64,000 nt of DNA from the NCBI RefSeq assembly GCF_030272615.1, contig NC_081411.1, forward strand, positions 215,806,654-215,870,653, written 5' to 3'. Positions 1-10,409 of the stretch are shown here, one piece after another. A program made the position numbers and the translations under genes. Under the pieces are notes generated by a model. That model saw only the letters and a list, made by a program, of their open reading frames with translations. It ran no database searches and had not been told where the DNA came from. The stretch comes from Cryptomeria japonica. Lineage: Eukaryota > Streptophyta > Pinopsida > Cupressales > Cupressaceae. Within the stretch, counting starts at the first letter, position 1. Each line of letters begins with the position of its first letter.

Positions 1-305
1 GTCAATGGGACGTTTGTTGAGCTTGTAAAATTCACATATGAACACCTTCGATGTTAGATATGTAATTTTGAAGCTCACAAAATCATTTTTATTAAAACAA
101 TATCTATTAATTGAATAGTATAATGAATAACTAACTAATGTGTACTCAATGAAAATTTATTTTCTTAAAAAATAAGTTTTCTTTAAAGAGATTTATTAAA
201 GGCATCCATCAAACATTAAAATTAAAATTGAATTAAAGATGCCTTTTTTAAATATCTAAAATTAAACATAATATCTCTATGCATGTCCCAATTAAATTAA
301 ATATT
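1..305. other. AT-rich intergenic sequence
   Basis: No open reading frame, repeat or recognised motif is visible. The right edge is the target site of the LINE insertion that follows. Confidence 0.5.
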
Positions 306-319
306 ATAATTTTGAATTT
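306..319. repeat. LINE target-site duplication, left copy
   Basis: ATAATTTTGAATTT, identical to 6786-6799. Its last three T overlap the T run that is the complement of the LINE A tail, so the exact border is ambiguous by three bases. Confidence 0.9.
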
Positions 320-546
320 TTTTTTTTTTATATTGCATATAAGGGGATAAGACTATTACAAAAAAACAGTTACAGATTCACCAGTATATCTCAATCTGGA
401 CAGCAGGTCTAGCCATCACTAGTTTAACAGTTTTACCTAAAATATAAACAGAGATATAAAAGTTTATACATATAGTACAACAGTATTTATGCCAAAAATG
501 GAACAACCATCCATGAGGTACAAAAGGGTGCATCCATCCATGTCAC

Positions 547-3500
547 TTATCCTTTAAGGATTTGATCCTGCGGAGCTTCCATCCATGCGGTCCAACCCCT
601 AGGCCCCTCCTTCCAAACTGCTTGTTTTCCGTCAAGGAGCTCTGTAAGAATCTGGATCTGGTCTCTGATAGGGTCTCTCGCTTTGGCTACCTCTACTTGT
701 AGGGTCTCCAAAGCCAGGTCCACTTCTTTCTTCCCTTTGAGTGTCTTTTTCCATTTATACTCGTTCTCCATCTCACGAAGGAACATCCTTGCATTTCCAT
801 CCTTTATGAATTTGAAGAATTTGTTCTTTTCCACATTCATTGTTACTGCTACCTGCAAGAGAATTCGATGAAGGGTGAGTCCACGAAAGGACTCAGTAAG
901 GGCCCTACTTGAGCCCTGAAATTTATCTTCATTTCTTAATTTCCAAATGTGCCATAAAATCTTAGATGTAAGAACATACCAGAAAAGGTTAGTGTCCTTT
1001 TTTAGGTCTTTAATGTATCCAATTATAACATCTAAAACACTAAATTGAACAGGAAATTGAATACCAAATAATAACCAGATTTCTTTAGCAATGCTACACT
1101 CAAAAAAAAAATGTCTAATTGATTCAGGAACCTTGCAAATGTTACATATGTCATTGTTGTTATGATCTTTTCTGATTGGTAACCTGTTTAAAATCAACAA
1201 CCATTTAAAACATTTTTCCTTAGGAGTGACAGGACTACTCCAGAGCCTATTGAACACCTTTTGCCACTGTTTAACTGTAAAATCTGCAAACCATAGCTTG
1301 TTAGCATGGGAAATTATTGATTCATCATAAGTTAGGGTCTTATAAAAATGCTAGTTTTAACATTACACACTGGGATGGTATTATTCCACAAAAGGTCCTT
1401 ACAACAGTTTGCATCATTATTACATTTTTTGGGCAAAAGCTTCTCACAAGCTTTCTGTAACAAAGTATATGTGCGCTTATGGGAACTCAACAGGTTAAAT
1501 TTAGCTCTAAGTCCCAATCCAGCAGGATATCATTCTCAATGATATCTTTAAAGCAATAGATGCCTTTTGCCGCCCATGATTTAGCAGAGCACCCCTGAGT
1601 AAGGGCCAAGGGTTTGGATGAGTGTAGGAGGTTCCACCAAATGGATCTAGACCTGTAAATAAACTCATTGTTGTTGACTCTATAATTGTTGATAAAGGGC
1701 TTCACACTACTCCAAGCCTTCCAGATAGATTTGAAGACGTTGGACCCCTGAACTGAGACCTCGAAGTCTCCAGCCACAAGGTCACATAAAGGGAGGGATT
1801 TCCAAGTTTTGGCCTTCTTTGGCATGAATTTCATAATATTCTTCCTAACCAGCACTTTCCACGGTTCATTCCCATCTATAGCTTGTTAAATCCACTTTGC
1901 TGCAAGAGCAATTCCTTGGAGTCTCAAGTCCTTAAGTCCTAGGCCTCCCAGGCTCTTATCCTTATGGCACCACTCCCATTTAATAGAGTGCATTTTCTTT
2001 TTACCTTTTCTATCAGACCACAGGAAGTTCCTGATGGTTTTCTGTATTTCTAGGATCTGGTAATTAGAGAACATCCATACTGAAGAGTAATAAATATTGT
2101 AGGAAGAAAGAATTTTCTGACAAACCTGCATTCTCCTGGCAAGTGAAAGATATTTATTATCCCATCTGTTGAGCTTATTTTCTATTTTTGTTCTAACCCA
2201 TTGCCACGTATCTTTAAGAGAAGGGGATATTGCAAATGGAATTCCTAAGTACCTGACTATCTTGTTAGGTCCTCCCCATTGGATCCCAAACTGCTGCAAC
2301 CAGCCCGGAGGCTGCTCCTCCCATCCAAGCATGATAGATTTGCTTTGTGAGATTTTAGCTCTTGAAATCTCCCCTAGAAACTTGATTTTTCCTTCTAAAG
2401 CATTCAAGTTGTGCTTACTGATATCTAGAAAGAGTGTTGTGTCATCAACAAATTGTGCATTGATCAACTCTTCTCCATTTGGAAGTTGGATCCCTTGAAC
2501 TTTAGGAGAGATAGTAGAGTCTCTAAGAATGTAGAACAGGGCATCGGCTGCAATAACGAAGAGAGTAGGGGCTAAGGGGCATCTCTGTCTAATGGACCTA
2601 CCTAGAGAGATACTTTGAGTCAAGGATCCGTTAACTTCAACCTGAGCTGAGGCATCTTTGAGCAAGACCATAATCCATTTGCAGAATTCTGTTGGGAAAC
2701 CAAAATCTTCTAACATAGTCAGGATAAAGCCCCATTCTACCCTGTCATATGCTTTTTCAAAATCTAGGAGGAACATGGCTGCGTTTTGTTTCGAGGTCCT
2801 CACCCATTCCATGGCCTCCCAACTGGTAATTAAATTTTCCAGTATATATCTTCCTTTGATGAAGCTTGTTTGTGTAGAACAGATGAATTTGGGGAGAATG
2901 TTTTCCAGTCTGATCGCTAGAGCTTTGGCCAAAATTTTGTATGACACATTAAGAAGTGTTATCAGTCTCTATTTTTTGATCAGGGATTTATCCCCATCTT
3001 TGGGAAGTAATTTGATAATCCCACCGTTAATTCTTTCTCCTAGAGAGCCAGTGTTAAAAGCTTCAGTGTAGATTTCATGTAGGTCATGACTCACCCAATC
3101 CTCATTGGCTTTGTAGAATTCTATTGTCAACCCATCCAGGCCTAGAGCTTTGTCATTATTCAAGGTCTTGATGGCATTCTTTACCTCTTGTAGAGTGATA
3201 GGTCCTCTTAATGTCTGAGCATCTGCCTCTAAGATTTTAGGAGGAATAATCTTTCTGCACTTTTCTCTTGCTTCCCGAGAGGTAGCATATTCTTCAGATG
3301 CGAAGAGACTTTTATAGAAATGGAAGAACGCCTCTTTGATATCCTCCAATTCTTTAACTTCTTTGTTTTCTACCCAAATCCTACCAATCTGCTCTCTACA
3401 TTGTTTCTGTTTTAGCATATTAAAGAAAAATTTGGATCCTTTGTCTCCAACTTGCATCCAATGTGCTCGAGCCCTGATTATGGCCCCTCTGGTCTTAGCT

Positions 3501-4582
3501 TGCTGATGTTTTCTGAGTCTATCCCTAGCCAAGGCTACTTCATGGGTAAGTTCAATACTGCCTGGGTTGTCTTGAATCTTAGCTTCACACAAGTGGAAAT
3601 TTTCAGCTAGAGTTTTTTCTTTCCATCTAAAATCCCTTGCTTTCTTTTGTCTTATGGTTTGGAGCAGCACTTGCCAGCTATCCACATTCTGGTTCCATCT
3701 TTCCACACAAGAGTTCAATAATCTATTCCTTTTGTTAAACATTCTGACAATCTTGACCACACTCAACACATTTGTATCTAAGAGAAGGCTGGAATTCAGA
3801 AGAAATTTATCCTTTGGGGTCCCCTGCTTCTCTGGGTAGTCCCTGAGTCTAACTTGACATATGATAGGATGGTGGTCTGAAAGAGTGGTCGGAAGAACTG
3901 ATACAGGACTGCCATTATCGCCTAGGTTGAAGGTGAAACGGTCCTTATTAGCATAGAACCTATCCAACCTACAAAAGATCCTGTGTTTCCCACTCTGGAA
4001 ATTGCACCATGTGTACCAAATATCAGAGACATCTTTCTTTTTGCAGAACAGAGGGTCAAATAGTCTCTTCCGGTTCTTCAATCTTTCCTAGTGAATTTTC
4101 TCCATCCCTTTCCATTCCCATGGTATACCTCCATACTTGTCCTCTCGATTTTCAATCATGTTAAAATCACCTCCCACCAACCAGGGGATGTTTGGCAATG
4201 TGACGATCTAGTCCCATAGTGCAGTTCTTTCCTTGTAATCGTTAGGGGCATAAATGGAGCAAATTCCAAATCTGGATCCATTATCATCTAGGGATACCCA
4301 TACTGCTCTATTATAGGGTGAGCATCCTTGGCTTACAATACACTCTTTCCATCTGGGGTTGATAAGAATCCCAACACCTCCTCTACCTTTGTCATGGTTT
4401 GAGGAGATTTTAATAGAATCTTTCCATATGAATTCTAGGGTGACTTCCAGGGTAAATTTTACAGCCTTGAGTTCTTGAAGCATAATAAAGTCTGCATTCT
4501 TATGTTGGTTAACAAACCTTCTAATCATTTGCTTCCTATCTGGAGATTCCGAACCCCTGATATTCCAAGAGATGCACTTCAT
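547..4582 (-). pseudogene. LINE ORF2 (endonuclease - reverse transcriptase - zf-RVT), broken
   Basis: Replicative polyprotein of the LINE. It starts at 4582 with MKCISWNIRG, the usual endonuclease N-terminus; the catalytic-type Glu is in MLQELK, IYAPND follows, then GGDFNM just after the first stop, and SDHHPI in the 2969-4081 segment. The reverse transcriptase (1886-2947 segment) has LLDFEKAYDRV (motif A) and FVDDT (motif C, about 2441-2452). The C-terminus (547-1257) has the zf-RVT pattern CNIC-x8-H-x4-C and KCFKWLLILNRLPIR. In-frame stops lie at 4208-4210, 4088-4090, 2969-2971 (all TAG) and 1886-1888 (TAA). Frameshifts lie near 1510 and between 1257 and 1332. Apart from these the frame is continuous for about 3 kb, so the element is a fairly recent fossil. 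Confidence 0.93.
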
Positions 4583-4601
4583 ATAGGTTCAGATTATTGA
4601 T

Positions 4602-6468
4602 TTATTCTTTGGATGCTTTAAACTTGTTAAAGCATCTCGGGAGGTCTTTCTTCTCCTCATTATTCTTTCTGTTAATGGTGCCCTTGTTTTTGGATCCCAG
4701 AGGCCTACCCCTTCTTCTTCTAGGGATTGCCTCGGGATTTTCAATATCCGAAGTCCAATCTCCTTCTTCTCCTAGACATTCCTCTCCTTGGTCTTCTTCA
4801 TCTAGCTCGGACTCTTTCCTAGCGATCCCCTGATTTGGGGGCTCCAGGGTCTCAACACAGGATGCCAAAGCCATCAAACTATCTGAACGGTCTAGAGTAG
4901 CACCAACACTAGATATTGGATTGGATCTACTAGCCTTAGGGTCAGCAACAATGACCTCAATAACACAGGACTCTTCAAGTTCTACAAACTTCTTAGGGGG
5001 GATGACAGAACTTGAGTCAGGAGTGAGTTTAGTTTGAGAGGGGAGTTCAGCCTCGGTAGTGAAAGGAGGATCCTTTGTTAGAGTCTCCTCAAATGAGACA
5101 TCCATGTCTGTCGAGCTTCTGTGAGAAGTAGCATTCACTAACCCAGCCTGGCTCCCTCCCAAGCTCAACATACTACTCACTTCGACTCTATCCTTAGGGT
5201 TAAGAGCACCAGGATTACCACCATTAGGGACTAGGTTAGAGAATTTCATCTCCGGGGGGACCTCAAGACCATCATCCTCCATAAGAGATGTTAACATGCA
5301 GTCGAGATTAGTCTTATTAGTTAAATTACTAGGACCATTTGCCCTAATTTTTTCCAATGCTAGTTGCTGAGCATTTTTCCTCCTTCTCTTCTTCGGGTTT
5401 TTCCCTACACTCTGAAATTCCTCCTGCGGATTTTCATTCATTTTTTTAAGAGCAATTGAGATTGCAAAATGGGGGGTGGGGGGAACACTAAATCTCTCAG
5501 AGTCGAGACTTTCCCCCCTCCAATGTTTTCGAATTTTCCCCTTTTAACAAGTTCTTAATTTTATTGCTAGTGCCGTTAAGTTTATCCATGTTCGGGATCA
5601 TTTCATTAACAGGTGGTGGGTTATCGGATTGATTGCGAGGTCTATCCGAGTCCTTAGATTTATTAATAATCGGGCAATTCCTGCGGATATGCCCTTCTTT
5701 CCTACAGAGAAAGCACACGTTCACCCCACCAAGGATTTCAATAGGGCAAACCACAATTCCAGTTTCAAGATTAATATTAATCGTTTGGGGAAGTCACACC
5801 CAGGATTAAGTGATAACAAAACCCTAGCATCTAAATGAGGTATAAGCGAGGATGAGTTGACCATCCGAATAGTTTTGCCTATCGGTTCCAGAATTTGGGG
5901 TAAGAATTTCCATAATAGCGGAGGCACTTCTCGAATTAAAACCCATCTAGGGCACGAGAGTGCAAGAATTTCTTCATTAACCGCCTCTGGTGTCCATTCT
6001 AGGGCACAAAATGTGCATTTCCCGACAGACTAGTATTGTTTACTAAGCATTTCTTTCTGCATTTTATGATCTTAAAAAAAAAAAAAACAATCATTTTTGA
6101 ATGAGTCTACAGAACGAAACCAAATACCCTAATTTAGTATTCCACACATTCCTAATCCAATCATCAATGAATTTACGAGCAACACATTTATCCAAATCCA
6201 CAGTGGCAAAGAAAATTGCAGTGTCCCTAAGTCTATCCTTTTCCAAATTGATTTCTTTACACATTAATTCATTAGGAGATATGGAGATAGACTCCCGGGT
6301 CAAGTGAGGGTCCTTACCTTCTCCACAGGGGCTACCATTAGGGTTCGTGACAAACCTCGCACCTTCGACGACAGCGGGAGAAGACGAAGTGACTGCATCT
6401 TTGAAGGATTTTGTTTTAAATGGGGTATCAGTGTTGGTTTTTGCAGCGCCTCCGGAAGAGTCATTCAT
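4602..6468 (-). pseudogene. LINE ORF1 (DUF4283-like plus CCHC zinc knuckle), broken
   Basis: Nucleic-acid-binding protein of the LINE, broken into pieces. The N-terminal part (6091-6468, 125 aa, starts MNDSSGG) ends by frameshift at an A/T homopolymer near 6071-6085. The middle part lies in two frames (5721-5927 and 5497-5754) and contains the knuckle CFLCRKEGHIRRNC, a perfect C-x2-C-x4-H-x4-C. The C-terminal part (4602-5441, 279 aa) is acidic and Ser/Pro-rich and ends in a basic stretch with RRRRGRPLGSKNK, an AT-hook-like motif. In plant LINEs this protein binds the element RNA. At least three frame changes or stops separate the pieces, so no intact protein can be made. Assignment rests on the knuckle, the layout and the ORF2 that follows 20 bp downstream. 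Confidence 0.85.
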
Positions 6469-6785
6469 TGCCCGACATTAAACGCTCGCACAAGGGAAGG
6501 CAGAGAGAGCCGACAGTGAAGAAGAACTAGTTCACTTTGCCCGTTGTTAAACTCTACATGATTTAAAAGACCTTCCTTTTTTAACCGCTGCAACTAACTG
6601 TAATACACTTTACGCTGCTGTGTTTGAAAATTGGATGTGCCTGTAAAGTGTGATTACAATGATCGATCTTGCCATGAAATGAATCTGTAGGGTTGCTTTA
6701 TCTGCTGATTTCTTCATTTATTTCTGACTGAGGCGGCCGAATCTCTCATCTTTTCAGCCAGATTGTGTGTTGCAGATTGTCTCCC

Positions 6786-6799
6786 ATAATTTTGAATTT
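6786..6799. repeat. LINE target-site duplication, right copy
   Basis: ATAATTTTGAATTT, identical to 306-319, directly next to the 5' end of the LINE (which starts GGGAGACAATC on the - strand). Confidence 0.9.
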
Positions 6800-7809
6800 C
6801 AACAAAATCAATTAAAATATTTTCAAATTTTATATTTTTTGTGTGTGGTTGTCTACAATTATTTCAAGTTTACATGCATGTTTTACATTTTGAGCAAGTA
6901 TTTTTTCAATATTGTAAAATGAAATATTATTAAAAAAATAGAGCATTTAAAGATAGCACACACAAATTGCAACCAAAATTCTCTAATATTTAAAATACAA
7001 GCAAAAGATACTATTCAAAAGGGAATTGATAAATTATTTCATACTTGTAAAGGATTTCAGAACAACTACTGCCATAAATTTCCAAATTTCATTATCTCTA
7101 ACTCCCACCCTATAAAATAAATTGCATAAATAGAAAAAACAAACAAATAAAAAGAGATTTAGTCATGTATTCGATTTTCTAAACCATGTCTTATGCAAAC
7201 TAAACAAAATCTAATGCAAATTACAAAAAAAATTGAAGTTCAACAAAATCAATTAAAATATTTGAAACTATGATACTTTTTTGTGTGTGGTTGTCTAAAA
7301 TTATTTCAAGTTTACATGCATGCTTTACATTTTGGATAGATTTATGAATAGAGCAAGTATTTTTCAATATTGTAAAATGGAACATTTTAAAAAAAATAGA
7401 GCATTTCAAGATAATGTAAACACATATTTTTCAAAAGGCAAAGAATAAAATGCAACCAAAATTATGTAATATTTGAAATGCAAGCAAACATTTTTAATCA
7501 AAAGGGAATTGATAAATTAATTCATACATGTAGAGAATTTTAGAACAACAGTCGTCATAACTTTCTAAATTGCATTGTCCCTAGAACTCCCACCCTATGA
7601 AATAAATTGTGTAAACAACGAAAAAAAACAAATCAAAAGAGAGATAGTCATGCATTCAATTCTGTAGACAAAGTCTTATGCAAACTGAACAAAGTCTAAT
7701 ACAAACTATATAGGAAAACAAACTCAACTAAAAAGCAAGGACCAATATCGATCATGCAAGATAAGGTATGCATAGATCATGCAGATTACAACTAACTAAA
7801 CTAACACCT

Positions 7810-7846
<37 letters not shown>

Positions 7847-8180
7847 CTACTACTACTTGACAAATTTGTTCATAGCTAAATGCACGTCAAATTAAATGAC
7901 TTTTGTTTTTATTTACAAAGGTTTTTACATCCATCTGTGAGTGTAACATGCCTCTCGATGTGATAATATAGATCAACCATAACAACAACTATCATAACTT
8001 TCCAAATTGCATTATGTTTGACTCCCACCTTATGAAATAAATTGCGTAAATAGCGAAAAAAAGAGAGATAGTCATGCATTTGATTCTATGGATAAATTCT
8101 TATGCAAACTGAACAAAGTCTAATGCAAACTACATGAAAAAAAACTCAACTAAAAAGAAAGGACCAACATTGATCATGTA
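6800..8180. repeat. Diverged tandem repeat, about 450-500 bp unit
   Basis: Recurring blocks show an imperfect direct repeat. The block with CAACAAAATCAATTAAAATAT and TTTCAAGTTTACATGCATG occurs at about 6800-6890 and 7236-7325. The block with CTCCCACC..ATGAAATAAATTG occurs at about 7100, 7588 and 8021. AGATAGTCATGCATT.. and TTATGCAAACTGAACAAAGTCTAA occur at about 7643-7705 and 8067-8122. Copy 1 is about 6800-7235, copy 2 about 7236-7980, copy 3 about 7981-8560. Copy 3 is split by the TRIM at 8186-8528. No coding potential is visible. It could be an old satellite or the internal repeats of a decayed element. Confidence 0.7.
7812..7848 (+). repeat. (AAC)n microsatellite
   Basis: About twelve uninterrupted AAC units followed by three TAC-type units, inside the diverged tandem repeat. 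The paired copy near 8580-8605 has AAT units at the same place, so the simple repeat changed after duplication. Confidence 0.9.
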
Positions 8181-8185
8181 AGATA

Positions 8186-8528
8186 TGTTGGAATCACTGT
8201 TGCCATTACACGAAAAGATCGAGCTGTCAACAAATAGGAGAGAGGCAGAGACAAGGATCCACAGGAGGAAGCACATGTCACGAATCCCAAAAGAGGTGCT
8301 GACCAAGTCAACAATCTCCCCCTCAACACCGACTAAGGGTTCCGCACCGATAGAATGAAGGAGGACTCCTGCGATTTGAACCCGTAACCTAGCGCTCTGA
8401 TACCATTTGTTGGAATCACTGCTGCCGTTATACCAAAAGATCAAGCTATCAACGAATGAGATAGCGGTCAGAGACGGGAGCCAGAAGCACATGTTGTGAA
8501 TCCTGAAGGAGGTGCTCACAAGTCAACA
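8186..8528 (-). mobile_element. Complete TRIM (miniature LTR retrotransposon)
   Basis: A 343-bp element with two direct LTRs, 8186-8313 (128 bp) and 8408-8528 (121 bp). Both start TGTTGGAATCACTG and end GTCAACA on the + strand. Read on the - strand, the upstream LTR (8528-8408) is followed after two bases by TGGTATCAGAGC (8405-8394), the plant primer-binding site matching initiator tRNA-Met. The downstream LTR is preceded by the purine tract GAGGGGGAGAT at 8324-8314. The 5-bp duplication AGATA flanks it (8181-8185 and 8529-8533). There is no coding sequence, so it must have used proteins of an autonomous copia-type element. The LTRs differ at many positions, so the insertion is old. Size, PBS, PPT and TSD together fit a TRIM precisely. 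Confidence 0.93.
8394..8405 (-). promoter_or_regulatory. TRIM primer-binding site (tRNA-Met type)
   Basis: TGGTATCAGAGC on the - strand, the sequence used by most plant copia elements to prime on initiator methionine tRNA, two bases inside the upstream LTR. Confidence 0.9.
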
Positions 8529-8533
8529 AGATA

Positions 8534-9780
8534 AGGTATGCATAGATTATTAAATTATAACCGACTAAACCAAAACCTTAAACTAACAATAATAATAATA
8601 ATAAAATAAACTTTTTTTTTTAATTGACAAATTTGTTAACAACCAAATGCATGTAAAATTAAATGACTTTTATTTTTTTATTTACGAAAGTTTTTACACA
8701 TGTTTGTGAGTGTAATACGACTCTCACCATAAGTAGTATACAAGTATCTTTAGAGAAATATAGGTAAAGTACGCCAAAAAATATCATATTTGTTTATTAG
8801 TCCACTTAAAAAACAATTATAAAGATATCATATTTGTTCATTAGTCCACTTAAAAAATAATAATTATTATATTGTAATCAATATTAATTTTTTTTTTGAT
8901 GAGTCACAACCGAAGCAGTATTTTTAGTTTTTCCCTGGAGCTAAGAACCAATCGAGTAGACTTGACCTCCCATGTAGGAGACTCGTAGCTAACATTGCAT
9001 TGTGGGGTCATCCCCTAATCAATATTAAATTATTATTAAGATATTACTATATTTTTATATTTCTATACAACTCTTCACCAAAGTAAAAAATACTAATTAT
9101 TATTATCACATTATCATATCTTTATATTATTATTATAATATTAAATTGATAGAACTCGGAGATAGACAAAATTGATTAATAATTAAACTTAGAGTGAGTG
9201 GTAGTTGAGAGGAGAAAATAAAATAATTTTTTTTTTTGCTTTTCATGCATTTAAGTGTCACAAACATGTCAAATTTAATGCTTCTAGTTTTTATTAACAC
9301 ATATTTGTGCATCCATTATGTGAGTGTAATAGGCCTTCTGTGCAAATGAATAAAATAAAATAAAAATAAAAATAATAAAGTATTTTTTTTTAATACATCA
9401 TGTCACAAACAAAATGCATGGAAGAAACAATAAATAAAATAAAATAATAATTTTTTTTACTTTTCATATATTTAAATGTCACAAAATGACAAAATGTTTT
9501 TGCATCTATATATAAATATAATATACCCTAATTAAATTATCGTATCAAAATAAATCCAAAACTAAATAAACATCAATACTTATATACAAATTTCGTTAAT
9601 TGAAAATTGCAAAATAAATTATAAACATCAGTACAAACCATTTGCAGCACACAGTTTTTTTTGGTATGTGCAATTAAAAAAGCAACAAGTAAAACAAATA
9701 TATATTTATAAGCCAGTAAACATATTGACATTTTATGTACATCAATAAAGGTTTTTGTTATTATTATTGTCATTAATTTT
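8534..9780. other. AT-rich spacer, no gene seen
   Basis: Begins with the tail of the third tandem-repeat copy (to about 8710), then strongly AT-rich sequence with short A/T homopolymers and TAA-rich runs. Blocks resembling TTTTTACA..TTTGTGAGTGTAATA recur at about 7920, 8690 and 9300, suggesting more diverged copies of the same repeat. No coding sequence or recognised transposon boundary. Confidence 0.5.
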
Positions 9781-10228
9781 TCGTTTTTCCCTAAAAAGTT
9801 GTGAATCTTCGATCCTTTCCACGAAAGGATGAGTTGGCATAACCTAAATAAATTTGGAATACATTTTGAAGAAAACTAAAATATAATATCTCACATATAA
9901 ATCAAATCGAAGCCACTGAATTCATTTATGCAAAACCCATAATAAACCCAGACCGTCGATTGGGGGTAACATGAAAACAAGATACCACCTCTCGAGAGGA
10001 CGTTATTACCACGTGCCGTTTAAACTACCAAACCCTCAAAATGGACTTTTGAGGACTTTTGAGGATCTCTAAAGTTACTATAGGAGTTTTTCCGCTAATT
10101 TTTTCTCCTCATTTCTGTTATTGTTGTTTACAACACCGTTAAATTAATCGACAATAACCCTTTTTTCCTCCATTTTATTTTTCCATCCTTTGGTTTTCTA
10201 CGTAGATAAAAAAAACCAGGGAGGCAGA
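9781..10228 (+). promoter_or_regulatory. Presumed COX5B promoter and 5' leader
   Basis: Sequence directly upstream of the COX5B start. It contains CACGTG (G-box core) at 10010-10015, a short direct repeat GGACTTTTGAGGACTTTTGAGGA around 10043-10065, and a pyrimidine-rich leader near 10104-10200. I see no clear TATA box close to the start codon and no obvious TGGGCC/T site II element, although such elements are common in plant nuclear genes for mitochondrial proteins. The transcription start cannot be placed by eye. Confidence 0.45.
10010..10015. promoter_or_regulatory. G-box core CACGTG
   Basis: Palindromic CACGTG in the context ACCACGTGCC, 214 bp upstream of the COX5B ATG. Plant bZIP and bHLH factors bind such sites. 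Function here is only inferred from position. Confidence 0.4.
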
Positions 10229-10409
10229 ATGTGGAGAAGGGCAGCAACCAGGCTAGAAACCCTAGCACTGCTTAAACAGCTTGCAGCTGTTCCACGATCT
10301 GTTGGTGGCCAGTGCTGCCAAAGGCCTCTGTCGTCATCAGCATCGTTCGTTCATTCTTCGGCTGCGCCGTTTAGCAGAACAGGCGCTCTTTTCGCCGAAC
10401 ATGGTGCCG
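10229..10409 (+). CDS. COX5B: COX5B exon 1 (presequence)
   Basis: Encodes residues 1-60 plus the first base of codon 61. Begins MWRRAATRLETLALL, an amphipathic Arg-containing start usual for mitochondrial import, followed by a Ser/Ala-rich stretch. The donor is GCCG|GTAAAT at 10410. This exon is the least conserved part of the gene across plants. Confidence 0.93.

Larger units (their letters stand above)
320..6785 (-). mobile_element. Near full-length, inactivated L1-like LINE with poly(A) and 14-bp TSD
   Basis: A non-LTR retrotransposon read right to left. In order: a leader of about 317 bp (6469-6785), ORF1 (6468 to about 4602) with a CCHC knuckle, ORF2 (4582 to about 547) with AP-type endonuclease, reverse transcriptase and a C-terminal zf-RVT domain, a short 3' UTR, and an A tail seen as 13 T on the + strand at 317-329. 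The 14-bp sequence ATAATTTTGAATTT flanks it at 306-319 and 6786-6799 without a mismatch, as expected for target-primed reverse transcription. Both ORFs contain stops and frameshifts, so it is dead, yet it does not appear 5'-truncated, which is uncommon for plant LINEs. The element edges are inferred from the duplication. Confidence 0.93.

Noticed and set aside
8130-8519. 129-aa - strand frame
   Set aside because: Lies across the TRIM and repeats because both LTRs read in the same frame; TRIMs do not code.
10190-10228. In-frame upstream ATG extending COX5B by 13 residues
   Set aside because: Plant homologues start MWRR; the extension (MVFYVDKKNQGGR) places acidic and polar residues before the import signal. 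It is probably leader sequence, though only 5' RNA data would settle it.
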